64,000 bases of DNA from Oceanospirillum sp048264105 (GTDB lineage Bacteria > Pseudomonadota > Gammaproteobacteria > Pseudomonadales > Halomonadaceae), in the NCBI GenBank assembly GCA_048264105.1, contig JBLXDJ010000001.1:868001-932000 (forward strand), in the 5' to 3' direction. The notes beneath the pieces are model-generated. The model did not search any database. It worked only from the letters and a program-made list of their open reading frames with translations, and was not told where the DNA came from. Shown here in pieces: positions 52,631 through 62,029 of this stretch (the first letter of the stretch is position 1; each line of letters starts with the position of its first letter). Made by a program: the position numbers and the translations under genes.

Positions 52631-52945
52631 GAGTGTCTCCTTAACGCTCCCTGAAACCTGATCCCAGTTGAGATCAGCCGCTATCCTGAAATCTTCCAAC
52701 ACACCGGAAATCGTGCTGATTGGAAGTCACACATCACACGCAATAACGGACGTTCAGACTTTTTGTTTTTAAACCGGATAAAGCCATCCACCGCCACACA
52801 AAAAAGCGATGGACTAAGAATAATGTAAGAGAAATATAACAATAGCTCAAACACAGCTTTAAAAGAGTCTACAAAAAAGCGTGGCCGGAGGACACAACAC
52901 ACTGAAAAATAAACCTGGAACAGCCTTAAGGCTGCTTCTATACGG

Positions 52946-53947
52946 TTACCCGGGCAACTCCTGAGGCAGCCCCTGGGTCAGTTCCTGACTAATCTCCGCC
53001 ACCAGCCTCGCAGCCAGTCTGGCGGTGCGATCATCGTCATCCAGCAGAGGGTTACATTCAGCGATATCCGTCAGTACCACCGGGACATTCGCTGCAGCGG
53101 CTTCTTTAAGTATCAGGCGAATGATTTCACATCCGGTCACTGCATCCAGCCCCATAACGGACGGCGCGCTGACACCCGGGGCTACGGCCACACTGAAGGC
53201 ATCCAGACAGATCGTCAGATAGAGGTAATCCAGCTCTGCAAGATAGTCCTTCATGTCCTGCCGAATGGCTTCCAGATCCGTGGCTTTACAATCACGATCC
53301 AGACGCCATTTAACCCCCTGCTCGCGGGCAAATTCAAACAACGCCTGAGTATTAGCGGTTTCGTTAACGCCAATGCAGTAGTAATGAAACGCTTTGTTAT
53401 TGGCATGGCACCATTGAGCAATCTGGCGAAACGGCGTGCCTGAACTGGGCTGAATATCCGGATTACGCAAATCCAGATGCGCATCCAGATTAACAATACC
53501 AATACGGGCACTCTTCTCTTCAGCGTAAATATGCTGTGCCACGCCCTGATAACTGCCCCAGGCGATCTCATGGCCACCGCCCAGTACAACAGGTTTAAGC
53601 CCATTATCCAGCAGGAAGGTGATTTTAGCCGCCAGCTGATTTTGCGCGACTTCCATTGACGTATCGTCACAACGGATATCACCCGCATCCCAGGCTTTAA
53701 CCGGCAGGTGCCAGGCGGCATTGGACAATGCCTGACGAATGGCAGCAGGGCCTTCTTTAGCCCCCTGTCGCCCTTTATTCCTGCGCACGCCTTCATCACA
53801 GGCAAAACCCAGAATGGCAATGCTACCCGACTCAACACCGTCCGCGGGTAATGGGCTGATCTCCTGATGCCAGCGCGTGCTGACACCAGCCTCTTCACTA
53901 TCAACCCGACCAGTCCATACCATCATATCTGCAGGGTTATAGGTCAT
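52946..53947 (-). CDS. hutG: Formimidoylglutamase HutG (arginase family)
   Basis: 333 residues. Metal-binding motifs of the ureohydrolase fold are present: V-V-L-G-G-G-H-E, N-L-D-A-H-L-D-L-R and C-L-D-A-F-S-V-A-V-A-P-G-V-S-A-P. It hydrolyses N-formimidoyl-L-glutamate to glutamate and formamide, the last step of the short histidine pathway. The start overlaps the hutI stop by 4 bp (ATGA), so the genes are translationally coupled. The third motif has Phe-Ser where arginases have Asp, as in many HutG enzymes (from memory). Confidence 0.92.
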   Translation of the reverse strand: MTYNPADMMVWTGRVDSEEAGVSTRWHQEISPLPADGVESGSIAILGFACDEGVRRNKGRQGAKEGPAAIRQALSNAAWHLPVKAWDAGDIRCDDTSMEVAQNQLAAKITFLLDNGLKPVVLGGGHEIAWGSYQGVAQHIYAEEKSARIGIVNLDAHLDLRNPDIQPSSGTPFRQIAQWCHANNKAFHYYCIGVNETANTQALFEFAREQGVKWRLDRDCKATDLEAIRQDMKDYLAELDYLYLTICLDAFSVAVAPGVSAPSVMGLDAVTGCEIIRLILKEAAAANVPVVLTDIAECNPLLDDDDRTARLAARLVAEISQELTQGLPQELPG

Positions 53948-55263
53948 TGATTTACTCCGTTTCCTTTCACTTCCTGCCCCGCCAGCCAGATTTTTGAAGG
54001 ACGGTGCATATTAATGCCGTAGCTGAGTTCACTGGGGTGCTCGATTGACCACAACACAAGATCCGCGTCATAACCCACTTTAAGTACACCTTTGCTGTTT
54101 TCTAACCCCAATGCCTTTGCGCCATGACAGGTAGTGCCCGCCAGTGCCTGCTCCGGTGTCAGTCCAAATAACACACAGCTCTGATTCATCGCGAGCAGCA
54201 GAGATGCCACAGGTGATGTTCCCGGGTTCAGGTCCGTTGAGACCGCCACCGGAATATTGTGTTCAAACAACGCTTTTATCGGTGGCAGTTGGGTCTCTTT
54301 CAGGCAATAAAAAGCCCCCGGCAGCATCACAGCAACGGTTCTGGCCTGCTTTAATACCGGTAAATCTTCTTCCGCGAGATATTCAAGGTGATCGACAGAC
54401 AAGGCATTAAACTCTGCCGCCAGTACCGCCCCTTTGAGATCACTCAACTGCTCAACATGCCCTTTTACCGGCAAGCCGTGTTTTACCGCGGCTTCGAATA
54501 AGCGTCGGGTTTGCTCTGGTGAAAAACCAATACCTTCACAGAACACATCCACCGCATCGGCCAGTTGCTGCTCTGCGACTAAGGGCAGCATTTCATTGAT
54601 CACAATATCCAGATAGGCATCCGGGTCATGTTTGTACTCGGCAGGAACCGCATGCGCCCCCAGAAACGTTCGTTTGATCGTCAGACCGGTATGTTCTGCC
54701 AGCTGACCGGCCACCCTCAGCATTCTCAGCTCAGTTTCTGTATCAAGGCCATAGCCTGATTTGATCTCTACCGTTGTTACCCCTTCAGCCATCAGACGCT
54801 GTAATCGCTTTAAACCTGAAGCAAACAATTCTTCCTCAGAAGCCGCTCTGGTGGCGGTCACGGTACTGACAATGCCACCGCCTTTACGGGCGATCTCTTC
54901 ATAAGACACCCCCTGTAAACGCCACTCAAATTCACGGGCACGACTGCCGCCATAAACCAGATGCGTATGGCTATCGATCAGACCCGGTGTTAGCCAGCCT
55001 CCCTGTCCATCTATCCGTTCAATCGCGTCAAACTCGGGAGCTTCTGCTGCCGCCCCGACCCAGCTGATACGCCCTGCCGTGACAGCCAAGACACCATTCT
55101 CTAACTGACCACCTTCTAACTGACCACCCTCTAACTGACCATAAGGCGATACCGACTCTGACGTTTCGTAATCCATAGTCGCCAAAGACACGTTGTGTAT
55201 TAGAAGGTCACAGCGATGGGCATCAGTCTTGTTCTGATTCATCACGGTATCCGATCTTGTCAT
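53944..55263 (-). CDS. hutI: Imidazolonepropionase HutI
   Basis: About 439 residues. Amidohydrolase motifs: I-D-S-H-T-H-L-V-Y-G-G, F-L-G-A-H-A-V-P-A-E-Y, K-G-H-V-E-Q and S-T-D-L-N-P-G. It opens the imidazolone ring to give N-formimidoylglutamate. The N-terminal part contains a triple repeat of Q-L-E-(G/N)-G encoded by a 15-bp tandem repeat that is not part of the normal fold. The frame opens upstream at 55302; I chose the ATG at 55263 because GAGAG lies about 6 bases before it. Third gene in the hut operon. Confidence 0.92.
   Translation of the reverse strand: MTRSDTVMNQNKTDAHRCDLLIHNVSLATMDYETSESVSPYGQLEGGQLEGGQLENGVLAVTAGRISWVGAAAEAPEFDAIERIDGQGGWLTPGLIDSHTHLVYGGSRAREFEWRLQGVSYEEIARKGGGIVSTVTATRAASEEELFASGLKRLQRLMAEGVTTVEIKSGYGLDTETELRMLRVAGQLAEHTGLTIKRTFLGAHAVPAEYKHDPDAYLDIVINEMLPLVAEQQLADAVDVFCEGIGFSPEQTRRLFEAAVKHGLPVKGHVEQLSDLKGAVLAAEFNALSVDHLEYLAEEDLPVLKQARTVAVMLPGAFYCLKETQLPPIKALFEHNIPVAVSTDLNPGTSPVASLLLAMNQSCVLFGLTPEQALAGTTCHGAKALGLENSKGVLKVGYDADLVLWSIEHPSELSYGINMHRPSKIWLAGQEVKGNGVNQ
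55100..55141. repeat. 15-bp tandem repeat (three units) inside hutI
   Basis: The unit TCTAACTGACCACC plus one base occurs at 55100, 55115 and (partly) 55130 with almost no divergence. It keeps the reading frame and adds a five-residue Q-L-E-G-G-type unit each time. Confidence 0.85.
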
Positions 55264-55294
55264 GAGGCACTCTCTTTCTTCTCGCGATAATTTG

Positions 55295-55321
55295 AATGCC
55301 ATCCGTTAAACGGATGGCATT
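55295..55321 (-). other. Hairpin between hutU and hutI
   Basis: AATGCCATCCG and CGGATGGCATT form a perfect 11-base stem with a five-base loop, 21 bp after the hutU stop. It lacks a T run on the minus strand (CAAATTATC follows), so it is more likely an attenuator or 3' mRNA-stabilising structure than a full terminator. Confidence 0.6.
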
Positions 55322-55342
55322 TCGGTACAGGCAATCAAAAGG

Positions 55343-57355
55343 TTAGAAGTTCAGGCCTTCCAGCAGGTCATCATCAACCTGATTGGCCAGAGTGACTTTC
55401 AGTTTAGGCGTGCGTTCCATTTCGCGCTTAATGGCGAAATCAGCTTCTTTATTCCGTGCCCAACTGCGTCGTGCAATGCCGTTGTTTACGTCAAAGAACA
55501 GCATATTTTTAAGGCGACGCTCAGCGGCCTCAGAACCATCCAGCAGCATACCGAAACCGCCGTTGATCACTTCACCCCAGCCAACACCACCACCATTGTG
55601 AATCGATACCCAGGTTGCCCCCCGGAAGCCATCGCCAATCACGTTATGAATCGCCATATCCGCGGTAAAACGGCTGCCATCATAGATATTTGAGGTTTCA
55701 CGGTATGGGGAGTCTGTACCACTGACATCGTGATGATCACGGCCTAATACCACAGGCCCAATCTCACCGGCTTTAATGGCATCGTTAAAGGCTTTGGCAA
55801 TTTCTGCCCGGCCCTGTGCATCGGCATAGAGGATACGCGCCTGTGAGCCAACCACGAGTTTGTTCTGTTTCGCGTCCTTGATCCAGGTGATGTTGTCCTG
55901 CATCTGCTGCTGAATCTCCTCCGGAGAATCCCGCATGATGCGTTCCAGCACCTTCGCCGCAATCTCATCGGTTTTATCCAGGTCATCCGGATTCCCTGAA
56001 GTGCAAACCCAGCGGAAGGGACCAAAACCGTAGTCAAAACACATCGGCCCCAGAATATCCTGAACATAAGAGGGATATTTGAAGTCGATACCGTTTTCAG
56101 CCATCACATCACCGCCTGCACGCGATGCTTCAAGCAGGAAGGCATTACCGTAATCGAAGAAATAGGTGCCCTTAGCCGTATGCTTATTGACCGCATCGGC
56201 GTGGCGTTTCAGCGTGGCCTGTACTTTTTCTTTAAAGACTTCCGGCTCTTCACGAATCAGGCGGTTTGATTCTTCATAGCTGATATCCACTGGGTAGTAA
56301 CCACCGGACCAGGGGTTATGCAGAGAAGTCTGGTCAGAACCTAAATGAACGAAGATATCTTCAGCCAGGAAGCTTTCCCAAACGTCGACGACGTTACCGA
56401 TGAAGGCGATGGAGACCACCTCTTCGTTTTCCTGTGCTTTGCGAACACGGGCAACCAAATCCGGCATATTATCAACCAGCTCGTCTACCCAGCCCTGTTC
56501 ATGGCGTTTAATCGCCGCTTTAGGGTTCACTTCCGCACAGACAGTAATACAGTCAGCAATGTTGCCCGCTTTAGGCTGAGCACCACTCATACCGCCCAGA
56601 CCTGCAGTTAAGAAGATCTTACCTTTCGGGCTTTCACCTTTATTCAGCACTTTACGGAAGGCATTCATCACTGTGATGGTTGTACCGTGAACGATGCCCT
56701 GCGGACCTATGTACATAAAGGATCCGGCTGTCATCTGGCCGTATTGGGTCACACCCAGAGCATTGAATTTTTCCCAATCATCCGGTTTGGAGTAGTTCGG
56801 GATCATCATGCCGTTCGTCACAACGACTCTTGGTGCCTCTTCAGAAGAAGGGAACAGACCCATAGGATGGCCGGAATACATATGCAGCGTCTGATCCGAT
56901 TCCATCTCACTCAGATACTTCATGGTCAGAAGATACTGTGCCCAGTTCTGGAATACCGCACCATTGCCGCCATAGGTGATCAATTCTTCCGGGTGCTGAG
57001 CCACCGCCGGATCTAAGTTATTGTCGATCATCAGCATGATCGCAGCGGCCTGCTGGCACTTAGCCGGATAATCCTCGATTGAGCGAGCTTTTAACGAGTG
57101 CTCTGGCTTGAAGCGGTACATATAGATCCGGCCATAGTCGTTCAGCTCTTTCGCAAACTCAGGAGCCAGTTCTGCATGCCACTCTTTCGGGAAGTAACGC
57201 AGCGCATTGCGCACCGCCAGCTGTTTTTCTTCCGTACTTAAAATATCTTTTCGTTTCGGCGCCCGGTTGGCGTTCTCAGGGTACGGCCTTGCAGCGGGTA
57301 AACTCGCAGGGATGCCTTGCTTAATCGTTTGTTGAAAAAGATGGATATCATTCAT
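55343..57355 (-). CDS. hutU: Urocanate hydratase HutU, long form
   Basis: 670 residues, against about 555 for the common proteobacterial enzyme. Core urocanase segments are present: T-Y-G-G-N-G-A-V-F-Q-N-W-A-Q-Y, T-A-G-L-G-G-M-S-G-A-Q, Y-V-Q-D-I-L-G-P-M-C-F-D-Y-G-F-G-P-F-R-W and N-G-G-G-V-G-W-G-E-V. The extra length lies mainly at the N-terminus and within the middle. This matches the long class that includes animal urocanase (from memory). It adds water to urocanate using bound NAD+. Second gene of the operon, 28 bp after hutH. Confidence 0.92.
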   Translation of the reverse strand: MNDIHLFQQTIKQGIPASLPAARPYPENANRAPKRKDILSTEEKQLAVRNALRYFPKEWHAELAPEFAKELNDYGRIYMYRFKPEHSLKARSIEDYPAKCQQAAAIMLMIDNNLDPAVAQHPEELITYGGNGAVFQNWAQYLLTMKYLSEMESDQTLHMYSGHPMGLFPSSEEAPRVVVTNGMMIPNYSKPDDWEKFNALGVTQYGQMTAGSFMYIGPQGIVHGTTITVMNAFRKVLNKGESPKGKIFLTAGLGGMSGAQPKAGNIADCITVCAEVNPKAAIKRHEQGWVDELVDNMPDLVARVRKAQENEEVVSIAFIGNVVDVWESFLAEDIFVHLGSDQTSLHNPWSGGYYPVDISYEESNRLIREEPEVFKEKVQATLKRHADAVNKHTAKGTYFFDYGNAFLLEASRAGGDVMAENGIDFKYPSYVQDILGPMCFDYGFGPFRWVCTSGNPDDLDKTDEIAAKVLERIMRDSPEEIQQQMQDNITWIKDAKQNKLVVGSQARILYADAQGRAEIAKAFNDAIKAGEIGPVVLGRDHHDVSGTDSPYRETSNIYDGSRFTADMAIHNVIGDGFRGATWVSIHNGGGVGWGEVINGGFGMLLDGSEAAERRLKNMLFFDVNNGIARRSWARNKEADFAIKREMERTPKLKVTLANQVDDDLLEGLNF

Positions 57356-57383
57356 TGTCAGCGTCTCCTTATGTTTTCCCGGT

Positions 57384-58895
57384 TTAAGCGTGTTTTACTG
57401 GCGAATCGACACAGAGCGCCTGCGTCTGAACCAGCTCGATCATGGCGTCGATGTCAGGTTTTAGCAGTCTGTCTTCTTCTAATTTGGCGACTTTGCGACG
57501 GATAATCTGATGGTTCTGCTCGATCACCTCGGAACAGGTATTCGGACGTCTGAAATCGATCGCCTGGGCGGCATACATCAGCTCAATGGCCAGAATCTTA
57601 TCCAGATTGCCCAGGATCTGATTGAGTTTACGACCCGAAATACTGCCCATAGAGACGTGATCTTCCTGCCCCATGGAGGTTGGTACGCTGTCAGCTGATG
57701 GCGGGAAACAGAGTGATTTGTTTTCAGTGACTAAAGCTGCGGTGGCATATTGAGGAATCATCAGGCCAGAGTTTAAACCACCGGATTCCGTTAACATTCT
57801 TGGCAGGCCGTGCATGCCCTCAAGCAGTAAATAACAACGACGATCAGCGATATTACCCAGCTCAGCCGCCGCGATAGACACATAATCCAAGGCCATCGCC
57901 AGAGGTTGACCGTGGAAGCTACCACCGGAAATGGCTTCTTCCTGGCTGATAACAATGGGGTTATCCGTCACTGAGTTCATTTCGATCTCAGCTAACTCTT
58001 TCAGATGTTTGTAGGCGTTTCGGGATGCACCATGCACCTGAGGAATACAACGCAGCGAGTACGGGTCTTGTACTCGATCACAATTGGTGTGCGATGCCAT
58101 ATTCTGGGAACCGCCAAAAAAGCCCCGCATTCTGGCGGCCACTTCTACGCAACCCGGAAACGGACGGGTCTCGTGCAGTTCGGCTCTGAACGGTGAAGAA
58201 CTCCCCTGCATACCTTCAATGCTCATAGCGCCTGCTAAGTCGGCTAAATCCAGCAGGTAACGCATTTTAACCAGTGCGGTAATGGCGTGAGACAGGATAA
58301 ATTGAGTGCCGTTAATCAGCGCCAGCCCTTCTTTAGCTTCAAGCTCCATAGGCGCTAAGTTATGCGCTTTTAACAGAGAGATAGCCGGTACTGTTTCTGA
58401 ACCCTGCCAGAACTCACCTTCACCGATTAAGGGTAAAAACAGATGTGAAAGTGGTGCTAAATCTCCTGAAGCACCCACTGAACCCTGCTCTGGTACGACA
58501 GGAATCAGATCCAGCTCCAAAAATTTGAGCATTCTCTCAACGACTTCAAGACGAATACCCGAAAATCCCTGACTTAATGCATGAATTTTGGTGATCAGCA
58601 TCAGTTTAGAGATGGATTTGTCGATGGGGCTACCTACCCCAACCGCATGGGTGATCAGCAGGTTTTTTTGTAGCAGATTGGTCTCAGCAGGAGAGATCTG
58701 GGTGTCACACAGAGGGCCAAAACCGGTATTGATGCCATATACCGCAGAATCTGAGCTGGCCATATGCTCAACATTTTTCCGGCTGGTGTTGATTTTGTCT
58801 TTGGCTTCCTGACACAGCTCCGTTTCAACAGAGCCATTGGCGATATCGTTAACCCATTCAACAGTGAGGGTATCTATCCCGTATTTAAACGTCAT
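57384..58895 (-). CDS. hutH: Histidine ammonia-lyase HutH
   Basis: 503 residues. V-G-A-S-G-D-L-A-P-L-S-H-L carries the Ala-Ser-Gly triplet that cyclises to the MIO electrophile. Y-G-I-N-T-G-F-G near the N-terminus and the late Q-E-D-H-V-S-M-G-S motif are present. It converts L-histidine to urocanate and ammonia. First gene of hutH-hutU-hutI-hutG, divergent from the LysR regulator across 176 bp. Confidence 0.94.
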   Translation of the reverse strand: MTFKYGIDTLTVEWVNDIANGSVETELCQEAKDKINTSRKNVEHMASSDSAVYGINTGFGPLCDTQISPAETNLLQKNLLITHAVGVGSPIDKSISKLMLITKIHALSQGFSGIRLEVVERMLKFLELDLIPVVPEQGSVGASGDLAPLSHLFLPLIGEGEFWQGSETVPAISLLKAHNLAPMELEAKEGLALINGTQFILSHAITALVKMRYLLDLADLAGAMSIEGMQGSSSPFRAELHETRPFPGCVEVAARMRGFFGGSQNMASHTNCDRVQDPYSLRCIPQVHGASRNAYKHLKELAEIEMNSVTDNPIVISQEEAISGGSFHGQPLAMALDYVSIAAAELGNIADRRCYLLLEGMHGLPRMLTESGGLNSGLMIPQYATAALVTENKSLCFPPSADSVPTSMGQEDHVSMGSISGRKLNQILGNLDKILAIELMYAAQAIDFRRPNTCSEVIEQNHQIIRRKVAKLEEDRLLKPDIDAMIELVQTQALCVDSPVKHA

Positions 58896-58970
58896 TTTTA
58901 TAGTTCTCCGGTGAAAATGTAGCTGCTGGGAGAACTATATCTTGCAACTTAAGTTTTATAGATAAAGAAT

Positions 58971-58990
58971 ATCCGAGCGTTATTCCGGAT
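58971..58990. promoter_or_regulatory. Candidate LysR operator in the hutH-lysR intergenic region
   Basis: ATCCG and CGGAT are inverted around a ten-base spacer and flanked outward by GATAAA and TTTATC. This T-rich dyad between the divergent regulator and hut genes is the kind of site LysR proteins bind. Confidence 0.4.
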
Positions 58991-59071
58991 TTATCGAACT
59001 AAAATAATCGTTATCAAACAAAAGCCACCGAACAAAAGATGAGAGCTGCAACGCAGCGGAGAAATTCTTAT

Positions 59072-59971
59072 ATGCAGATCCATGATGTCGACTTAAAACT
59101 CTTAAGAATCTTTGTCGCTATTGTTGAATCCGGCGGTTTATCGGCAGCGGAATCAAGGCTAAACATCGGTCGTTCAACCATCAGCTCCCATCTGTCTGAC
59201 CTTGAGATCCGGCTCGGCCTGACGTTATGCAAGCGTGGACGAAGCGGTTTTGAGATCACAGAACCCGGACGTGTCACCTATCAGGCCAGTCTCGAACTAC
59301 TCAGACAGTGCGAAGCCTTTGCCGCGACCGTTGCCAGTTCCAAAAATGAACTGACAGGCCGTGTCACCATCGCCACCATTGATAATCTGGTTAACGATCC
59401 GCGCTGTGGAATCTCAAAAGCGATCGCAGCACTCAGAGACAAAAGCGATTCCATTCAGTTTGAAATCAACGTGTGTGAAGCAAGGGAAGTTGAAACATCG
59501 GTTATCAGCGGGCGTTCTATGGTGGGGCTGGGTGTGAGCCGTCATCATATTCGTGGGCTGGACTACTACCCGTTACAGGACGAAGTGAACTACTTGTATT
59601 GCTCTTCAGAGCATCCGTTGTTTGATTGCGCTGATGATGCCCGGGAAGCCTTGCTACAGGAGGCTGAAATTGTTTCCAGCCACTATCAGAGGGATAAAGA
59701 AACCCGAAATGACGGGTTGAACTATCAGAATACCGCCACGGCTTACCATGATCAGGGCATCGCACATATGGTGCTGTCCGGCCGGTTTATCGGTTATCTG
59801 CCAGAGCATTATGCGAACCAATGGGTCGAAAAGGGTCAGCTAAAAGCGATTTTGCCAGAGCGGTATCATTACGAGATCCCTGTGATGCTGATAACACTAA
59901 AGAATGCGGTTTTAACTCCCCTCATCAAAGAGTTGATCAGTGAATTAAAACGCTGCCATAGCAAACCTTAG
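59072..59971 (+). CDS. LysR-family transcriptional regulator
   Basis: About 299 residues. The N-terminal winged helix-turn-helix reads L-K-L-L-R-I-F-V-A-I-V-E-S-G-G-L-S-A-A-E, with R-S-T-I-S-S-H-L-S-D-L-E as recognition helix. A substrate-binding domain follows. An in-frame ATG at 59039 exists, but GGAGA lies 9 bases before the ATG at 59072 and the usual LysR start begins there. Its divergent position next to hutH makes it the likely hut regulator. Classical hut operons use HutC (GntR), so this would be a different control system; the inducer is unknown. Confidence 0.85.
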   Translation: MQIHDVDLKLLRIFVAIVESGGLSAAESRLNIGRSTISSHLSDLEIRLGLTLCKRGRSGFEITEPGRVTYQASLELLRQCEAFAATVASSKNELTGRVTIATIDNLVNDPRCGISKAIAALRDKSDSIQFEINVCEAREVETSVISGRSMVGLGVSRHHIRGLDYYPLQDEVNYLYCSSEHPLFDCADDAREALLQEAEIVSSHYQRDKETRNDGLNYQNTATAYHDQGIAHMVLSGRFIGYLPEHYANQWVEKGQLKAILPERYHYEIPVMLITLKNAVLTPLIKELISELKRCHSKP

Positions 59972-59992
59972 TCAGAACCTGTTGATCCTATA

Positions 59993-60020
59993 AACCCAAA
60001 GCCGGTTAAGGCCTTGGGTT
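59993..60020. terminator. Hairpin between convergent lysR and GMC oxidoreductase genes
   Basis: AACCCAAAGCC and GGCCTTGGGTT pair with one mismatch around a six-base loop. No clear T run. It may end transcription from either side. Confidence 0.4.
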
Positions 60021-60064
60021 CCGGGACTGATCAGAATGCCTCAGGGCGTTAATTCAGAACATCT

Positions 60065-61843
60065 TCAACAATTCATAGCGTCTTCAACAACCGTCTTGTT
60101 AACAACCCCGTCGAAGGCTTCATCCAGCACCTTTTGCTGAGATTCTGAAGGCTGCGAAAAACGAATCGGCTGAACCTGTTCCGCAAGCGCCTGATTATGG
60201 ACAGGTACGTGGCTCATGATGTATTCCGAAAGCGCCGTAATGGTCAGCGACGGATTCACCCCCAGATTACCGGGTATCACAGAGCCATCGACAACCCTGA
60301 GATTCTGATAACCAAAGACTTCGCCTTTATCATTTACGACACCGGTCATGGCATCCCGTCCCATGGGCACACCACTCATGATATGGGCCGTCATAGGAGC
60401 CCCTGTCAGGATCTCCGTCAGGGCAGAACCCGGCTCACCACCAAGCTTTTCCGCAAACTGTTTAGTTGCCTTTTCCGCTGCGGGGAAAGAGACCGATAGC
60501 GGACTGTCGTCGGACTTCTGAACGGCACTCAATCCTTTACGGAAGAACTTACACCAGGGACGTCGCCATTCCAGATGGATAAAAGCTTCTGAAGTCTGCA
60601 TGACCAAAAACAAAATAGAGTTACGGGCTTTACCTTTGAAGCGCAGCACTTTCCAGGTTTTAAGGGGGTGCAGCAGCGTATTACCCACAAATTTCAGAAA
60701 ACGTGCCACGCCGGTACCCGTGACCATAGGCACATAGGGCAGGTAGAGCCAGGTGCCATCAGAGTCCTCCCGGTATCGGGTAATCTCCATATTGGTGTCC
60801 TTATCCACGGAGATAAAGGAGCTGATACTGACGCCATCACTCACCTTATGCTGAGTATTGTTCGCCGTGGTCAGTGTTTCCGAGTTAGTGCGGATCTGCT
60901 GACCAAGACGATTTGAGATCGCCGGCAGGCTTTTCAGCTGATCGCGCATTTTCAGCAGCATAGGAACGGTTCCCATCACACCAGCGGAAACCACCACCCC
61001 CTGCGTCGTCAGAGTATAGATTCGCTTCTTCCGCCCCAACCCCTCACGTATCGTCAGCCGGTAGCCTTCGCTGCCATCGCCGCTGCCCTGTTGTTTGATC
61101 GGCTCAATTTTCAGCACCTCAGACTCTGCTCTGATCTCAGCGCCGTTGCGCTCGGCAAAGTAAAGGTAGTTTTTCAGCAGGGTGTTTTTGGCATTATTAC
61201 GGCAACCTATCATGCAACTGCCGCAGAAGTTACAGGTCGTTCGATCCGGGCCATCACCATCAAAATAGGGATCAGCGACTGTTTTTCCCTCAACGCCGTC
61301 AGCCTGCGGGAAGAATACGCCGGTATTGACCGTCTTAAAGCTGTCTCCCCGTCCGTTTTCTTCTGCGATAACTTTCAGAGTGTCGTCCGCAATATTGGTG
61401 TAGCTGTTTCTCGCCGTACCCAACATACGTTTCGCCAGCCGGTAAAACGGCTGAAGCTGCTCAAACCAGTCCGTGCGCACCTGCTGCCAGGATGGCGACT
61501 GAAACACGGAACGATCAGGAATCAGGTGCACATTGGCATAGACCTGAGAACCGCCACCAACACCCACCCCATGCAGCACAGTCACTTTTCGGGTAAAGGT
61601 AAACTGGACAATGCCCTTCCAGCCAAGCTTAGGCATCCAGAGGTAGTTTTTCTGATCCAGATTGGTTTCGGCAAATTCATCATCACGACGCCGTATACCT
61701 TTTTCCAGCACCAGAACCCGATGGCCTTTTTCCGTCAGGCGCAGGGCACTGACCGATCCGCCAAAACCAGAACCAATCACGACCTGGTCAAAATCAAAGG
61801 CTTGGGTACCGGAAACTCCGGAGTTATCGTGGATTTGGGTCAT
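60065..61843 (-). CDS. GMC-family FAD oxidoreductase with a Cys cluster
   Basis: 592 residues. The FAD-binding Rossmann motif V-I-G-S-G-F-G-G-S-V-S-A-L-R-L is at the N-terminus, followed by V-L-E-K-G and G-V-G-V-G-G-G-S-Q-V-Y. The C-terminus has V-D-G-S-V-I-P-G-N-L-G-V-N-P-S-L-T-I, the GMC active-site region. A cluster C-N-F-C-G-S-C-M-I-G-C lies at about 213-223. No signal peptide. Family members oxidise alcohols, including sterols and long-chain alcohols. It lies 186 bp after an aldehyde dehydrogenase gene, matching a Pseudomonas PA0364/PA0366-like pairing (from memory). Substrate not determined. Confidence 0.85.
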   Translation of the reverse strand: MTQIHDNSGVSGTQAFDFDQVVIGSGFGGSVSALRLTEKGHRVLVLEKGIRRRDDEFAETNLDQKNYLWMPKLGWKGIVQFTFTRKVTVLHGVGVGGGSQVYANVHLIPDRSVFQSPSWQQVRTDWFEQLQPFYRLAKRMLGTARNSYTNIADDTLKVIAEENGRGDSFKTVNTGVFFPQADGVEGKTVADPYFDGDGPDRTTCNFCGSCMIGCRNNAKNTLLKNYLYFAERNGAEIRAESEVLKIEPIKQQGSGDGSEGYRLTIREGLGRKKRIYTLTTQGVVVSAGVMGTVPMLLKMRDQLKSLPAISNRLGQQIRTNSETLTTANNTQHKVSDGVSISSFISVDKDTNMEITRYREDSDGTWLYLPYVPMVTGTGVARFLKFVGNTLLHPLKTWKVLRFKGKARNSILFLVMQTSEAFIHLEWRRPWCKFFRKGLSAVQKSDDSPLSVSFPAAEKATKQFAEKLGGEPGSALTEILTGAPMTAHIMSGVPMGRDAMTGVVNDKGEVFGYQNLRVVDGSVIPGNLGVNPSLTITALSEYIMSHVPVHNQALAEQVQPIRFSQPSESQQKVLDEAFDGVVNKTVVEDAMNC

Positions 61844-61999
61844 CTTTTTACTCTTTTTATTGTTGTTGAGGTCGAAAATGTCAGGCGCTCACCGGTCCGG
61901 TGAGTGCACAGCCGCACGCTGCCACATCAGATCCCAAGGGAACCTGAGCGGCATAAGACATGAGGCTGTAAGGAAAACAGACTGCAAGTGCAGCAGAAT

Positions 62000-62023
62000 G
62001 CCCGGATCTATAAAGATCCGGGC
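62000..62023 (-). terminator. Hairpin after the aldehyde dehydrogenase gene
   Basis: GCCCGGATCT and AGATCCGGGC form a perfect ten-base stem with a four-base loop just past the stop codon. There is no T tract, so transcription may partly continue into the GMC oxidoreductase gene. Confidence 0.5.
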
Positions 62024-62029
62024 CAGCAG

